Part shown: piece after piece, positions 12,782-24,167 of the stretch | How the letters are laid out: each line of letters opens with the position of its first letter | Position numbering within the stretch: position 1 is the stretch's first letter | From: Auriscalpium vulgare | Taxonomy: Eukaryota; Basidiomycota; Agaricomycetes; Russulales; Auriscalpiaceae | Assembly: GCA_019915015.1 (NCBI GenBank) | Contig: JAHBBC010000011.1 | Coordinates: 1 to 64,000, forward strand | DNA length: 64,000 nucleotides | Direction of reading: 5' to 3' | Position numbers and translations under genes: made by a program | Notes under the pieces: model-generated | What the model was told of the DNA's origin: nothing | The model's input: only the letters and a program-made list of their open reading frames with translations | Database searches by the model: none

Positions 12782-13475
12782 CTAGACTGCGATGAGCAAT
12801 CGGAAGAAGGAAAAGAGGAAAAAAGCGCTACGTACGCTTCCAAACCGTCCGAACAAAATTTCACCAACGCCCAGTCCGACAAGGATTGATATGAGATATG
12901 CCGCGGAAGTTGAGGTTAATACGGGCGATGACCTAGCAGGATAGTCAGTCGAGTCAGATGTAATAGAGGGCGGGAGACCGCGAACAAGGCACATACATGG
13001 CACCCAGCATCAGCGCGTAACCCAGCGTTGCCTGTGCGGCAAAGAGCGCGGCATGTGCGAAGTCGTACGAGGGCATAAATGGTGGTGGGTGTCGCTGGTA
13101 TACGACGCCGTCCGAGGTCGCGGACAGTAGCCTCTGGTCTTCGCTATTTTCGGCGTTGTCCTCGCGGTCTGCCACCGAGCTCATTTCGAGTGACTCTGGT
13201 CCACACTGTTCATATTGGGCGCTATATGCACATATCTGTCAGATACCTAGTCTGAAAGCTAAGACGTACGCATACTTTCGCTGTCGCAGTAGCTCCTTAT
13301 CTATGATACTACGCAGGGCAGACAGAAGACGATCGCAGAGCGCGATAGTGAAGAGAGTGACGCAGGTGAAGACCGGGCGATGATGTGCAGAGGACATCGT
13401 CGGCGAGGACGAGAGCTGTATACATGGGGTTCGTGCCATCGTGGGAAGGGGCGAGTCGGCTGAGGCATAACACAA
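12782..13475 (-). CDS. Ctr-family copper transporter
   Basis: Exons join to give the Ctr fold: TM1 (FTCVTLFTIALCDRLLSALR), a cytosolic loop (QYEQCGPESLEMSSVADRED and onward), TM2 (AALFAAQATLGYALMLGAM) and TM3 (AYLISILVGLGVGEILFGRF). The closing GVGE-LFGRFG is characteristic of fungal Ctr proteins, and the MLGAM in TM2 fits the family's methionine and small-residue pattern. The introns after RKYA and after GAM have normal GT-AG ends (gtacgt...atag and gtatgt...ctag). The N-terminus is uncertain: methionines are scarce upstream and the start could be at 13475 or another nearby ATG. The last few residues may also be altered by a further intron after GRFGS. Lies beside the BIM1-like gene. Confidence 0.75.
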
Positions 13476-14513
13476 ACAAACATGGGTAGCGGAGGCCTGA
13501 GATATAACTCCCGCAGAGAGAGGATGAAGAAAAACCGTAGGCAGGGATTTGAGAAAAGCGGACGGAACTGGAGAGCTGAGCTTCGGAGAACTACGCTCGC
13601 ACTCAACTCAACAGCACCTGATGCAGAAGCACGAGTTTCAAAGGGGAGAGCGGGAGAGGCGCAGAGTGGGAGAGGCACAGAGCGGGAGAGGCACAGGGCG
13701 GGAGAGACAATACCATGCGCCGAGCAATGCTAATTAGCGATCGTAAGATCCCTGCCGGTGCTTGACAAGTTCAGTCGAAAGAGGGTTTGCAAAACCGCTC
13801 GGGCGAGCATGCTGAGAACGACGCTCCCGCTCGCCCGAACCGCACCTTGTCATCTCCTGGATTCTGCGGCGGCATGCATCGGGAAGGCGAGATGAAGAGA
13901 ATGGAGCGGGTGGAGGGAGGCCCGAGGGACGAAGATCAGGAGCGTGAGGCAGTTGTGCGCATTATCCAGCTGCGGCGCGCGAAAAAGCCTCACGGCAAAG
14001 GCCGACCACTAGTACTATACGCAATTATTTTATGCTCGCCTTACCCCATGTCATCCTATATATCCTGTCCTTCCCGCTTACTCGAAACGCGCCCTATGGG
14101 CCGTAACCTTGCTCCGATGCAGGATCGCTGAGGCTCACTGGCCTCGGTGCGCAGTACATAGGTGGTGCCCGAGCGCGCAAATAGAAGCAAATGTACGCAA
14201 ACAAGACCATATATCCGTTGTGCCTGGAACACTTACTTGAGAACCTTGGCGAGCAAGGTAACCATCTTGAGTCACTCTTCCCCGGCCTCCTCCGATGCCT
14301 TCCAATATATCTCCCCAAATATTGAGTGTATCCTCGCTGTCGCTTGCGTGGTCGCAAGATGAGGTTCTCCAACTTGACACCACCGTCCGTGCTCTCTCCG
14401 TTGGAGTAAAAGGAACGATCTCATTGCACTTCAGCGCAGCGCGCACGCAAGTGCATTTATGACATAGTATTATCCTCGTACACATTGTCTACTCGTCCGA
14501 CCAGATCCCTAAT
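13476..14513. other. Intergenic with purine-rich short repeats
   Basis: Around 13,640-13,715 the plus strand has a purine-rich imperfect tandem (GGGAGAGGCACAGAGC-like units, three to four copies). The right part contains copy A of a dispersed repeat (14,079-14,259). No gene supported. Confidence 0.45.
14079..14259 (+). repeat. Dispersed repeat, copy A
   Basis: Begins TACTCGAAACGCGCCC and ends near GGCGAGCAAGG. It is clearly similar over ~180 bp to 22,567-22,771, sharing GATGCAGGATCGCTGAG, CTCGGTGCGCAGTA, AGCAAATGTACGCAAACAAG and GTGCCTGGAACACTTA. A third partial copy starts at 43,608. Confidence 0.85.
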
Positions 14514-15546
14514 TCACTTCTTCGCATTCCAGCCCTCCGGCGGGACGTTCAAGCCCACCTGCACGCCCGGGCGCGACCTGAGGCGCTCTACCCACGCCTT
14601 TACGCCCGGCCACTCATCGAGCGTTGGCGCGATTGTAGGGCTATGCAGGCGCACCCTGTATAATGGGTTGATAAAGGGCACGGAGGGCGACGGCAGCGGA
14701 CCTACCAGGGGAAGACGTTGAAGTCTGCGATGCTGACCTTGCCGCGGCCAGGGCCAGCGAGGTAATCACGGTCCTTGAGGCGAATTTCGAGCACGCTGTA
14801 GAGCCGCTTAGTCTCGTTGACATAGCCTGGTGCAGAAGTCAGATCGCATCAGTAGTTTGACGAAGCAGTGCGGGACGTACGGAGGCGTGCATAAGGGATG
14901 TCCTCCTTGGTGGCGAAGGTGAAGTGGCCAGCTATATCACAATGAGTCGGACTGCCATATCAGACGGCGCGTCAAACACATACCCTGCCCCTGCATTGGG
15001 CCCACTCCTCCGTGCTGATGTCCCGAACACGTCAATGTTGCTCGAAGATCCAGATCGCGCGTGCACGCACCGCAAAGAAGATCCACTGCAGCATCTCGCT
15101 GTAATCATCCGCTTCCTTCTCCTGGTCGAAGGTGAAGCGCTGCTCGGCGTCGAAGTACTTGACAAGGTAGAGCAAGATCGCGGCGGACTCAAAGACGCTG
15201 AAGTTATTGCGGCCGCGGTCAGTGAGCGTCGGGATGCGGCCGTTCGGATTGAGCTCGATGAACCATGGCTCCTTCTGCTCGTTCGTGGAGATGTCGATGG
15301 GGTGGGTTCTAAAGCATGACCATAAATAAGAGTTAGCGGGCGGCACGCCGCCGTAGGAGATATGACGCACTCGTAGTCGGGCCCGCCGTACGCGAGTTTG
15401 AGCTCCTCGAGGAAGGTGGACACCTTGAATCCGTTCGGCGTGCGCCCGGTGTACACAAGGAGGCGCTTTGGGCCGCTGGCTGAAGTAGCCATTTGTCTAG
15501 ATTGGAAGCGGAGTGCGTGGGCGACGGGAAAGAGGCGGTGGGCCAT
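14514..15546 (-). CDS. Glutathione S-transferase, Ure2p-like / GTT type
   Basis: The N-terminal thioredoxin-like domain contains [18 protein letters not shown], an intron, then [27 protein letters not shown] and [16 protein letters not shown], the classic GST glutathione-binding ES motif. The C-terminal helical domain includes [41 protein letters not shown], and [21 protein letters not shown], and ends at PPEGWNAKK. Start: ATG at 15546 gives a short basic leader ([18 protein letters not shown]) that might target mitochondria; ATG at 15492 gives the usual cytosolic length. Such enzymes conjugate or reduce electrophiles with glutathione and are expanded in wood-decay fungi. At least five exons; all main family blocks are present. 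Confidence 0.85.
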
Positions 15547-16375
15547 TAGACGCGGCAGCGGCGGCGGCCTTTATATATGTTATCCCAGCCACCTGGCCGT
15601 CGTCCAAACGTGAAGTGGTTGGTGTCGCGTGACATACGTATGTTTCGCGTGACAAATCCTCCAAGTGATTACCAAGTCGCAAGCCGACTTCGATTCTCAC
15701 TAAGGTCTCCCTCAAATAACCTCCAAATTAGTAACGCTGAGGCGGCTATTCCCTTCTGTCAAGGCTCACCAGACTAGGGGGTTCTGACTCTGAGCATGTG
15801 GAATCGTCGCAATGATACCAACATACCCTCCTTCGAGTCTTAAATGTCCGTCTTAGAGATCCCCTTGCACCAATGAGTCTGTGCTGGATGGAGATAATGG
15901 GTGGCAGTGAGAGCAACTTCAATGCGTCGGCGTCGGGCGAGGGACGCCGAGAATGGCAGCCCACCAGGAAAGAGTTGTATCACAGTGCCCGTTCTAATCC
16001 GATATGACCATCGGACGCACGCCGTGCTTTGTTTGTTGTTATTAGGATCAGACGGCGTTGGACAACATATATAAACAACCGCTGCCACTTCTGTCGTGAG
16101 ACCTCTCAAGACTCTTCCGAGGAGTACACTTTGCGCTGAGCTCACTCGGCCACAAATCTTTCTTTTCAATGCGCCGCCAAGACCAGACCGCGCTATTTTG
16201 CTACATCATCGATGGCAATGTCTGTGGTGATGTCTGGACACAGACCAGCGGGCCGTTTCAAACCCACCCACCAGCTGCCACCCGGGCACGATGGCTTTAT
16301 AGCCCACGCATCGCGCCCATACCCGCTTCAACTTCTTTTCCTTGTACAGCACTGTGACATACCCTCACTACTACG
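15547..16375. other. Divergent promoter region
   Basis: Lies between the GST gene (leftward) and the two-TM protein gene (rightward). No supported coding frame. A TATA-like TATATA occurs on each side (near 15,573 and 16,067), but no specific regulatory site is claimed. Confidence 0.35.
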
Positions 16376-17667
16376 ATGTCTGCCCAGCTTCTTGCACCCG
16401 CGCTGTCCGCGCTTGAGCTCCCTTCCCTTGTGAGCGTCGCAACACTCTTCTATCCCGCTACTTGACTCAGATGTCATCTCAGGATGCCTCCCTCACCGGA
16501 AGCGCGGCATCACAGGGAGCCTCTGCACCTGTGACCCCCGTTGACCCAGGCCCAGCACCGGACATCGCCATCGAGGTGGCGGCTGACATGCTCGGCGGGC
16601 TCGCTAGCCGCACGGGCTCTCTCTCGCGCGTGGCATTGAAGACAGCGCGCACGGCGAAGCAGATGAAGAAGGCGATCACGGGGTTCCATCTGCTCAAGAA
16701 GGTCGGTTCTTAATAAGCCATCGTCTCTGCGCAGATTGGACTGATGCGCTCGCGCTCAGCTTGGGTCGAGTAACGCGCTGAAGTCCATGATACCTACCGA
16801 TGCGACGAGTGAAGCTCCGGAAGGCCACGGGCATGAGGCCCCTTCTCTTGAGTCGTCTTCCTCCCTCATTTCCGCGGCCGGGTCGCTATGCCCCTCGAAC
16901 GAGCCCCCGCGTTTGCCTGAGACAGAGGTGAGTATCTCCACGGAAATATGCGGAATATGCGCTGACGGCCTGACAGGTCTACAACATGCCCAACGTCTCG
17001 TTCATGTGCCGGCCTGGCGCAGCTGTGAGGCTTCTTATCCCCTCTCTCGTTCGCACTTCTAATTATCTCTCATGGCCAGTCATCTTATGGTCAGCCCGCA
17101 ATCGAATTGGAAGAGCTAACGCGCGCTCCGACCGATGAGACTCTTCCTCCTGTGCCCCATTCCCCATCAGCCGACGCGAAGTCGCCTTCACCCTCGCACT
17201 TCGTCACCCTCTCCACATTCATTGAGGTCCCCTTCTCTCCGTTCCTCGTTCTGCCTACCCTTACACCACCCGCCGTCCTTCGCGTCATTCTCTTCCTCCC
17301 GTGGTGCATCCTCGTCGGCGCCGTCATCGCTCTGCAGCCCTCTCAGCTCGACCATGTGGTCTTTCGCACGGGCTACGTCAACCCTCCGCGAACGTCGCTG
17401 CACCGGCTTGCGTACTATGCGCACTGCGCGGTGCCTCACATTGGCATCTTCGCAGGCGCGCTGCTGGCTCTGACGATGTGGGATCGGCGCGTGGCTGCCG
17501 CTGTTACAGCGATTGTCGCTGCGAGGGCGTTCAGCTTGTGGTGGAATTTTGATCACGGGAATGTCATGGATGACAGCGCGGATGATATGAGATGTGTGTG
17601 GTTCGTGGTGAGCGGCAGGGAGGAGATGCTCGTCGCAGGCGTGGCGGTGGACTCATCGTCCGAATGA
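16376..17667 (+). CDS. Unknown two-pass membrane protein
   Basis: Spliced from about five exons. ATG at 16376 opens MSAQLLAPALSALELPSL, and a GT-AG intron joins it in frame to MSSQDASLTG. Residues ~20-220 are Ser/Pro-rich and low-complexity with an amphipathic stretch (RVALKTARTAKQMKKAI). The last exon has two hydrophobic segments (VLRVILFLPWCILVGAVIAL and PHIGIFAGALLALTMW, continuing into VAAAVTAIVAARAFSLWW) and an acidic tail (DDSADDMR). I do not recognise a family. The long soluble N-terminus with a C-terminal membrane hairpin suggests an organelle-membrane protein, but no function is proposed. The gene starts divergently from the GST gene. Confidence 0.6.
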
Positions 17668-17846
17668 ATTAGTATATGATTTCTTGGTGTTCTATGTAAT
17701 TCTTGGCCATTTCACACAATTCATGACCTTTGCTCGTGGAAAGACAGCCTACATAGTTCATGTTTTTTTGCCACAGTGCTTACCTAATGCCCTTGGAACG
17801 GCGTTTCGTTAAACTGTACTCGACCACCATCATTCCATCCGCCAAC

Positions 17847-18946
17847 ATGGAGTCGCTCAACCTCAACACTCTCGCGAACTCATTGCCAACGTCGAACCTC
17901 GCCAGCGCCGAGGCGGAGCTGCTGAACAATTTTAGAGGTGGATTTTACTGAGTTAATGCACCTAATCGCACCGTCCTCAGCTTTTGTTCGCAGCCGCCGC
18001 CCTCAGCATCACAACGCTTTACCGCTCTTCAAGGACCACTTCTAAGCGCGCATATAACTCAGGATACGCAGCAGCATGCCACGATCTGCTGCAAATGATC
18101 CAGCAAGGCGTTTCTGACTCGGAGACAGAAGGCGGGAGCGGTGTGCCCACAATCGGACGGGTGATGGACTGGATTGAAGGGAGACTGGAGGCAATTCGGG
18201 CTCGAGAAGAGGAAGAGGATGAAGACGAGGAGCGGGATAAAGAGAGGGAGAAGACGAAGGAGCAGCTTAGCAAGACGAAGGCGACGTTGGCGCGTGCGAG
18301 CAGCGCGCCCGTCGTGCCCCAGCACAAAGACACCGTGAGTCCTTTGCTCGCCCTTTTCTCAACTGCAGACTCACAACATGCACAGGCTGCTCCTCTGAGA
18401 CCCTCGAAGCTATCGCAGACCATCACTGCGCACTCAACCCCATCGTCACCTCCAGCGCCCAGCCCACGCGCGCTTCCCCCTTCAATATCTCGCGCGCCCA
18501 AGTCCCGCGCGCCCACCTCCAGCGTCCTCAAAGAGCTCCCTCGTGCGCCCGCCGCCGTCACTGCCAGCGCTCCCGTCACCTCCGCACCCTCGCCCGCCCC
18601 CGACTCTGTCTTCGCGTTCCATGCGCCCCTCTCACCTGCGTCCGCGCTCGTCGAGGCCGCCGCGGCGCTCGCAGAGCCGCACAGCCACGGCCTCAACCAC
18701 AATCTTGCCGCGGGGGCCAAGCGACGGCACGCGGTGATGATGATGCTCGATGCCGCGCCCGCGGAGGCCGTCGACGCCGCGCAGGCGCCGAATTCGGTTG
18801 CCGGGTCGAGCAGGCGTCGGACACGGAGCTCGCGCGGCGCTAGTCTGCAAGCTCAAGGACAGAACCAGAATCAGCACCCACCCGTGGTCGACGCGATGGA
18901 CGTAGAGGAGGACGGGCGCGACCGCAAGCGGGTCGCGCGGAGGTGA
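17847..18946 (+). CDS. HAPSTR1/TAPR1-like (DUF4588-type) protein
   Basis: An intron with acceptor ...cctcag joins ELLNNFRA to LFAAAALSITTLYRSSR, producing the helical block ending RAYNSGYAAACHDLLQMIQQG, then TIGRVMDWIEGRLEAI and an acidic run. This order (LYR-S, AYN-GY--A--DLL, -V--WIE-RLEA, poly-acidic) resembles the animal C16orf72/HAPSTR1 family, a HUWE1 partner in stress signalling. The remaining ~200 residues are Pro/Ser/Ala-rich and end in a basic RKRVARR, a possible nuclear signal. The ATG at 17847 is chosen because it lies directly ahead of a short exon that splices correctly. The family call rests on motif resemblance. Confidence 0.6.
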
Positions 18947-19602
18947 TCATGCGAGTAGAGGCGGGTTTCAGTGTATCAATAAGGTGTGTGGCCTGCCCGT
19001 GCGTTATGCGTCCCTGCACTGACAAACGGTGGTCGGTGCAGTGAACGTTGTTGTTTTATTAACGCTGCTCCTTGCATAGCATGTGGTCCTGCACGCACGC
19101 ACGCACCATACATACCATCAGCAATTCAGTCATGTACCACTCGGCACCTACTTATGCTCCCTTACGACGCTGCAATCTTCATGAATATATGGGTTCTATC
19201 ATTGCTATGCTTCGTCGCGCTGCTGCGTCATTCCCGCTCGATGTTGATCTAGACTAACATGCCGTTATATCAGGCGCTCGAGAAAAATTGGCGCCTACAC
19301 TCACACACTGGCAGTAGTCTCCGTGGCTGACCTTGGCACAGAAGATAGTCGTTCTGTCACTGGACATCTTCCACCACCACGCAATAACGTGAGTTCATAA
19401 TAATTGATCCATTAAATCATACATCGTCAAAGTCCGAATGGGTACATGAAGGTTCGTGATGTGTGTCTATTAAGGTAAATATTGCAGTAATGTGGTACTC
19501 TGTGCTTTGCTTCGTCTAGTGTTCCGATAATGCCCAAGATAAATACCAATAGCAATGCGAAATTCTAGCCAGGTGCGATAGAGGACGGCTAGGTGGAGTC
19601 AA
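18947..19602. other. Convergent intergenic region
   Basis: Lies between the 3' ends of the HAPSTR1-like gene (plus) and the MFS gene (minus). A short ACGCACGC run lies near 19,093. No coding frame supported. Confidence 0.4.
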
Positions 19603-21754
19603 TTATACTTCGCCCTTGTTCTCAGCCGCTTCTTTTTCTTGAGCGATCTGCTTCGCAATCTTCAAGTCCTGTAAGATTTGAGGTGAGAATGGTCTCCATA
19701 GACTTCGGTCGGTGAAACAACACAGAGACTGACAATGCATGGCGCGAACTGGCTCTTGGATCGGATGCGCGCGCCGTACTTGAAAAACAAAAACGGTATA
19801 GGTGCGAGCAAGAGTGCGATGCCGGCGATAAGAGTGGCAGCCCAGTTGATACCGAGCTGGGGGGGGGGGGGGGCAGGTCAGCGACCATGTCAAGAGCACG
19901 AGGCAACAGGACTCACGTTCTCGAACATCTGCACGGTGAATAGCGGGAACGCCGCGCCTACGGCGGACCGCACTATCGTGTTAGCCGCAAATGCAGAGGC
20001 GGCGTACATGAGGTACGTGTCGACGAGGTAGCTCTGCACGCGCAGTCAGCATCTATCCCAGCCCGTTGCGGAACGCGACTTACCAGGAAGGACATGAAGA
20101 CGAGCACGACGCTCATGCCGATGAGGATCGCGCTGATCGCGGGCGCGGACCAGTGCACCGACACATAGTTGCCTGTCCACCCGAGCCAGAGCGCGCCGAC
20201 GACGAGCCCTGGCCCCGCAATCATCGCCCCGTATAGGCGGATCTCTGCGGGTGGGAAGCCGCGCCACTCCACCATGAGGCGCGGGTATGGGCGCAAGAGG
20301 TATATGTTGACGAACATCGCAAGGACCGCACCGATTCCGACGCCGAGGAAGATGAGGCCGTCTTGCGGGATGGTAAGCCCATGCGTGCGGATGAATATGA
20401 CGGGGAAGGCCTCAAAAACTGTGTGCGGGGGACAGGTGAGTATGTGGACGGACGGACGGACGGACGGATGGAGCGGCTTACGTGCGTAGAGGACACCGTA
20501 CACGACTGAGAGGTAGACGGTAACGAGGAGCAGTATGGGTTCGACGAGGAGCATCTTGAACGGGCGCAGGATCGTGCGGTGGATCAGCTCCTTCGGCGAC
20601 CACTGCACTCTCTCGCTCTCCGCGAACACATCTTTGTTACCCACCGGGTCCTGCTTGCGCAGCCGCTTCGCCTGTCCGATCGTGAGCCCAGATCCCCTTA
20701 CCGAACAATTTTTTCGCGAGCTTACCTTTGCGGCCATAATCGCAGGCGCGTACGTCTCCGGGAGGAAAAGGAAAGCAAATGAAGTGCATGCACCGGCGAA
20801 TATCATCATAACCCAGAACACCCATCGCCACCCGAGACTGCTCACGGTCACGCTGCGCACAGGCGGTCAGCGTGGTGCGCATCTCTTTCTGAATGTGGCA
20901 CTTACTATCCGCCAACAACGGGACCAATCACCGGGCCTAAAAAAACGGCAGCTGCAAAAACGCTCGTCGCGATGCCGCGGTTGATCGGGTCCCAGATGTC
21001 CGCCATGACACCGCCACCGTTCGTGAGCGGCGCGCACGCGAAGAAGCCGGAGAAAAAGCGCGTCACTAGCAGCGTCGTTATGTTCTGCGCGTGCGCCTGC
21101 CCGATGTGGAAGAGCGTGTAGAGCGCAAGGGTGACGATGAAGATGGGCCGCCGCCCCACTAGCTCGGAGCCAGGCCCCCAGAACATCGGCCCGAACACAT
21201 AGCCGACGAGAAAGATGGATGTGACGAGATACGACACCTCGGTTGAGGTATGCAGATCCTCCTTGATGAACAGGGTCGCGGACGACGGCGCAGACGACGC
21301 GAATGTGCTGTGTGCTCAACAGGTGAGCAAAGCCTATCCCATGGTGTGTACGGGTACGTGAGGAAGGGGCTTACACGTTGACAGTCATGACGCTGCAAAC
21401 TGCGGTCACCCACCACTTGTAACGGTTGGACCAGTTCTGCGGGTTCAGTTGGTCATTTGGTCCGTCCCATGTCACTTGATTCGGATCGATTGGTTGTGGT
21501 GTGAAGGGTGGCGCGACCTTTGGCGACTTGTGTATTGACGACGCGGACGACGCGGGCAATATTTTTTCGTTGAAGTCCTTTGGCCGGGGTTCTGCAGGAT
21601 CGTCCGCTCCGTACCGCTCGATGCGTTTCTCGTCGTCTTCCGCCTCCTCGTCAATGGGTGAGCGAGGCCCGTGGTCTGGCTCGTGCTCGATAATGGTGGC
21701 CGTGGGAGAGGGGAGGGCGGATAGTGGTATTGACGACGACTCGGGCGATGCCAT
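19603..21754 (-). CDS. MFS drug:H+ antiporter (DHA1-type)
   Basis: About 500-570 residues in eight or so exons. A ~110-residue acidic cytosolic N-terminus (MASPESSSIPLS..., DDEKRIERYG) precedes the motif common to fungal DHA1 transporters, VTWDGPNDQLNPQNWSNRYKW. The loop 2-3 region GPGSELVGRRPIFIVTL is the MFS motif A, TRFFSGFFACAPLTNGGGVMADIW is the TM4/5 block, and FLGPVIGPVVGG is motif C. WRWVFWVMMIFAG follows. The second half includes EPILLLVTVYLSVVYG, the YLVDTY...ASAFAANTIVRSAVGAAFPLF block and a Lys/Glu-rich tail ending AENKGEV. Likely plasma-membrane export of drugs or metabolites; substrate unknown. A GGAC tetranucleotide repeat (~20,448-20,467) and a 12 bp G run (~19,860) sit in introns. 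Confidence 0.85.
20448..20467. repeat. GGAC microsatellite within an MFS intron
   Basis: Five tandem GGAC units on the plus strand, in an intron of the MFS transporter gene. Confidence 0.8.
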
Positions 21755-24167
21755 CTTGTCCAGTGCGAAAAATGGGGGAGCAGGGGGACGAGAGGGCGCG
21801 GTGGGAGCGGCGCACTTTATGTACCGGCCCCGGCGGGGACCGACCGCCTGGATCTTCTTTGTCTCGGGAGTAGACAGACTCGCTTCTCATCATCCGTTGT
21901 TCATCCCGTGGAGATTACATGATACGACAGCGCGGGCTCGGAGTATCTGCTCCCCGACACCCGGGTCTCAGCATCCGGAATGAAGTTTTGCCCAGCAGTC
22001 CTGTCTTGCGAGGCGGTTGCCATCGTGCTCTTCGCCAGTGTTCGAGCGTACCGTCTGAAAGGATGAGCTATCAGCGATGTCGATGACGAAGAAATACGCT
22101 CTCGAAGTTGGCCACGGAGAAATCGCTGTCAAGGTGATTGACACAGCGTGCATGATTTAGTAAAGAACCTGCGGAAGGCCCACCCAGTGCCCACCCTATG
22201 CACTACCGGGGAGCGCCAGCCACTGCGCGTGGTGGACTGTGACAGTATTGAGTCTCCGTTGCCGACCTTGCGCTGTCGTTCCGAGCGTCCGTCGTTCCGA
22301 GCTGCGGTCGGTGGCAGTGTCATTTGAGTTATATTTGGACCGTCCTAGTCCATCCAGCACCTACTTGTGCAGAAAAAATCAATCATGATGGTGCCCGCGC
22401 GCCGATTCGGATAATAATAGTTGATTGAGCTTGATGATATCACTTGATACAACACGCATGTCCACTGCGGCTACGTTGTTAGCCGGATGACGTGAGGCCC
22501 TTTATGCTCGGGGACCCGGAGATTCGGAGTGGCCTCAGTATATCATTTACTTAGTTATGTAGGTTATACTCGAAACGCGCCCTACTCCTAGGGGCCGTAC
22601 GTAACGCGGCCTTGCTTCGATGCAGGATCGCTGAGTCTCACTGACCTCGGTGCGCAGTAGCTACTACTATAGTGGGTGGTGCTGGAGAGCGCAAATGGGA
22701 GCAAATGTACGCAAACAAGACCATATATTCAGTGTGCCTGGAACACTTATGAGAGGCCTTGGCGAGCAAGGCAAAGCATGAGGACTCGAAAAGCGCCGCT
22801 GCGGGCGACAGCTACCTTGCCATTGTCCAGCCGTTGCGCGCGGTGCGGCGACGGCAAAATATATACAAACATATGCGAAAGAGGAAGGTAAATGTGCCTG
22901 TAAATGTGCCTGACTCATTACGGGGGAGCGAGAGACCTTGCCAGGGCAAGGTAATAGGGATAGCATACTAGGTAGCGGGAATATGATATCAAGTACTGAG
23001 TTTGGTAGAAAATGACAGCATTGATCAGCAAGCTCTTGCATGTGCTGCCTTCGGGCCCAGCACTGCGCAGCATACGGCAAACTCAAAAGGCCGTGACGGC
23101 AATGATTCGGCTTCAGTACTTCAGTAACCTGGTAACCATAGATTGGATAGCACTGCAGGCTGGAACCGCGCTTACTTATGACGCGTCGCATGTCGCAGCG
23201 TGCACGGTGTGAGTCACCGGCGATGGCCCAACGAGGATGCCCAAGGAAACAGTAATGACGCAAAGACTGCCTTGCATGTCTGTGACTATGACTGGCTGCC
23301 CGGAGACGGCTTCGACTAGGCGGCAGGGCGCCTTGCAGTCAACTTCGGGATGCGCCCTATATACGAGTCTGACAGTGGAAAGACGAACAGTAATCGGTTT
23401 GGTGTCAGTATGTATATAGTGTTGCAGCTGTTTGTTGTCTCTAGTCGTTCTGAATATATGTTGTCTGGAGCCAGGATCCGGCTCCCACCCGGTTATTCCT
23501 ACGTAACTTCCAGCTGCCCATCACGATGCGATGCGACCGACTGGGATGCAAGCCTCCATAAAACTGAGCGGGTGTCGGCAGCGACGCGAACTACCCATAC
23601 TGTATATGGTGGTCGAAGTAGTAGAAGTTGCCATGCAGCTGACATGTGGGAACATGTGCGGGTCCCTGGTCCTGCGCCACGCGGCCGCCACGACGTTGCT
23701 TTGCTCGCTCGCCCGTGCTCCATCGCTCTGCTCACTCGTCGGCCCGAACCCTGTGGCTTCACAAAGGTGCGTTTTTTGTTGCTCCTGTCGTGATGCAAGT
23801 CGACCAATGCCAGATCACAGAACGCGACCCAGCCGGAGCGAGCAAGGAAATAGCGCGGGGGCTGACAACGCATCTTCGCAGCGAAGCTTAGCCCGTAGCC
23901 CGTATCTATTTCTGGTAGACCACTGCTCAGGTGCGCACATGCGTGGTCTCTTCACAGAACATACTGAGCGCTCATACAAGCTCCTTTCAGGCATTCGGCT
24001 GCTAAGAGCCAGCGTACAACCTCTGCCTTCATCCACTCTGGTCTCCCTGAGCAGAGCAGCCAGTTCCACACGCGCAGGATCATCCGTCTGGCCCACACTC
24101 GCGTGTTCTGCCCAAATCCTGGCTTTGGCGCACTTCAAGCCTGCATCACGCGCTCAGTGAACCGCGC
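21755..24167. other. 2.4 kb intergenic region with a dispersed repeat
   Basis: Divergent promoter interval between the MFS gene and the fucosyltransferase-like gene. It contains repeat copy B at 22,567-22,771. Frames at 22,667-23,263 (minus) and 23,531-24,160 (plus) have no recognisable domains; the former is partly repeat-derived. Confidence 0.45.
22567..22771 (+). repeat. Dispersed repeat, copy B
   Basis: Same orientation and order of conserved blocks as copy A at 14,079. It is slightly longer through small insertions (for example after GCGCAGTA). It starts TACTCGAAACGCGCCC. Confidence 0.85.

Noticed and set aside
13482..13737. Frames rich in GERERHRAGE-type repeats
   Set aside because: They arise from purine-rich tandem DNA and lack any other coding support.
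18019..18720. 233-codon minus frame
   Set aside because: Antisense shadow of the HAPSTR1-like gene, driven by its Ser/Pro/Ala codons.
19860..19872. 12 bp G run
   Set aside because: Simple homopolymer in an MFS intron; a possible assembly artefact, not a feature.
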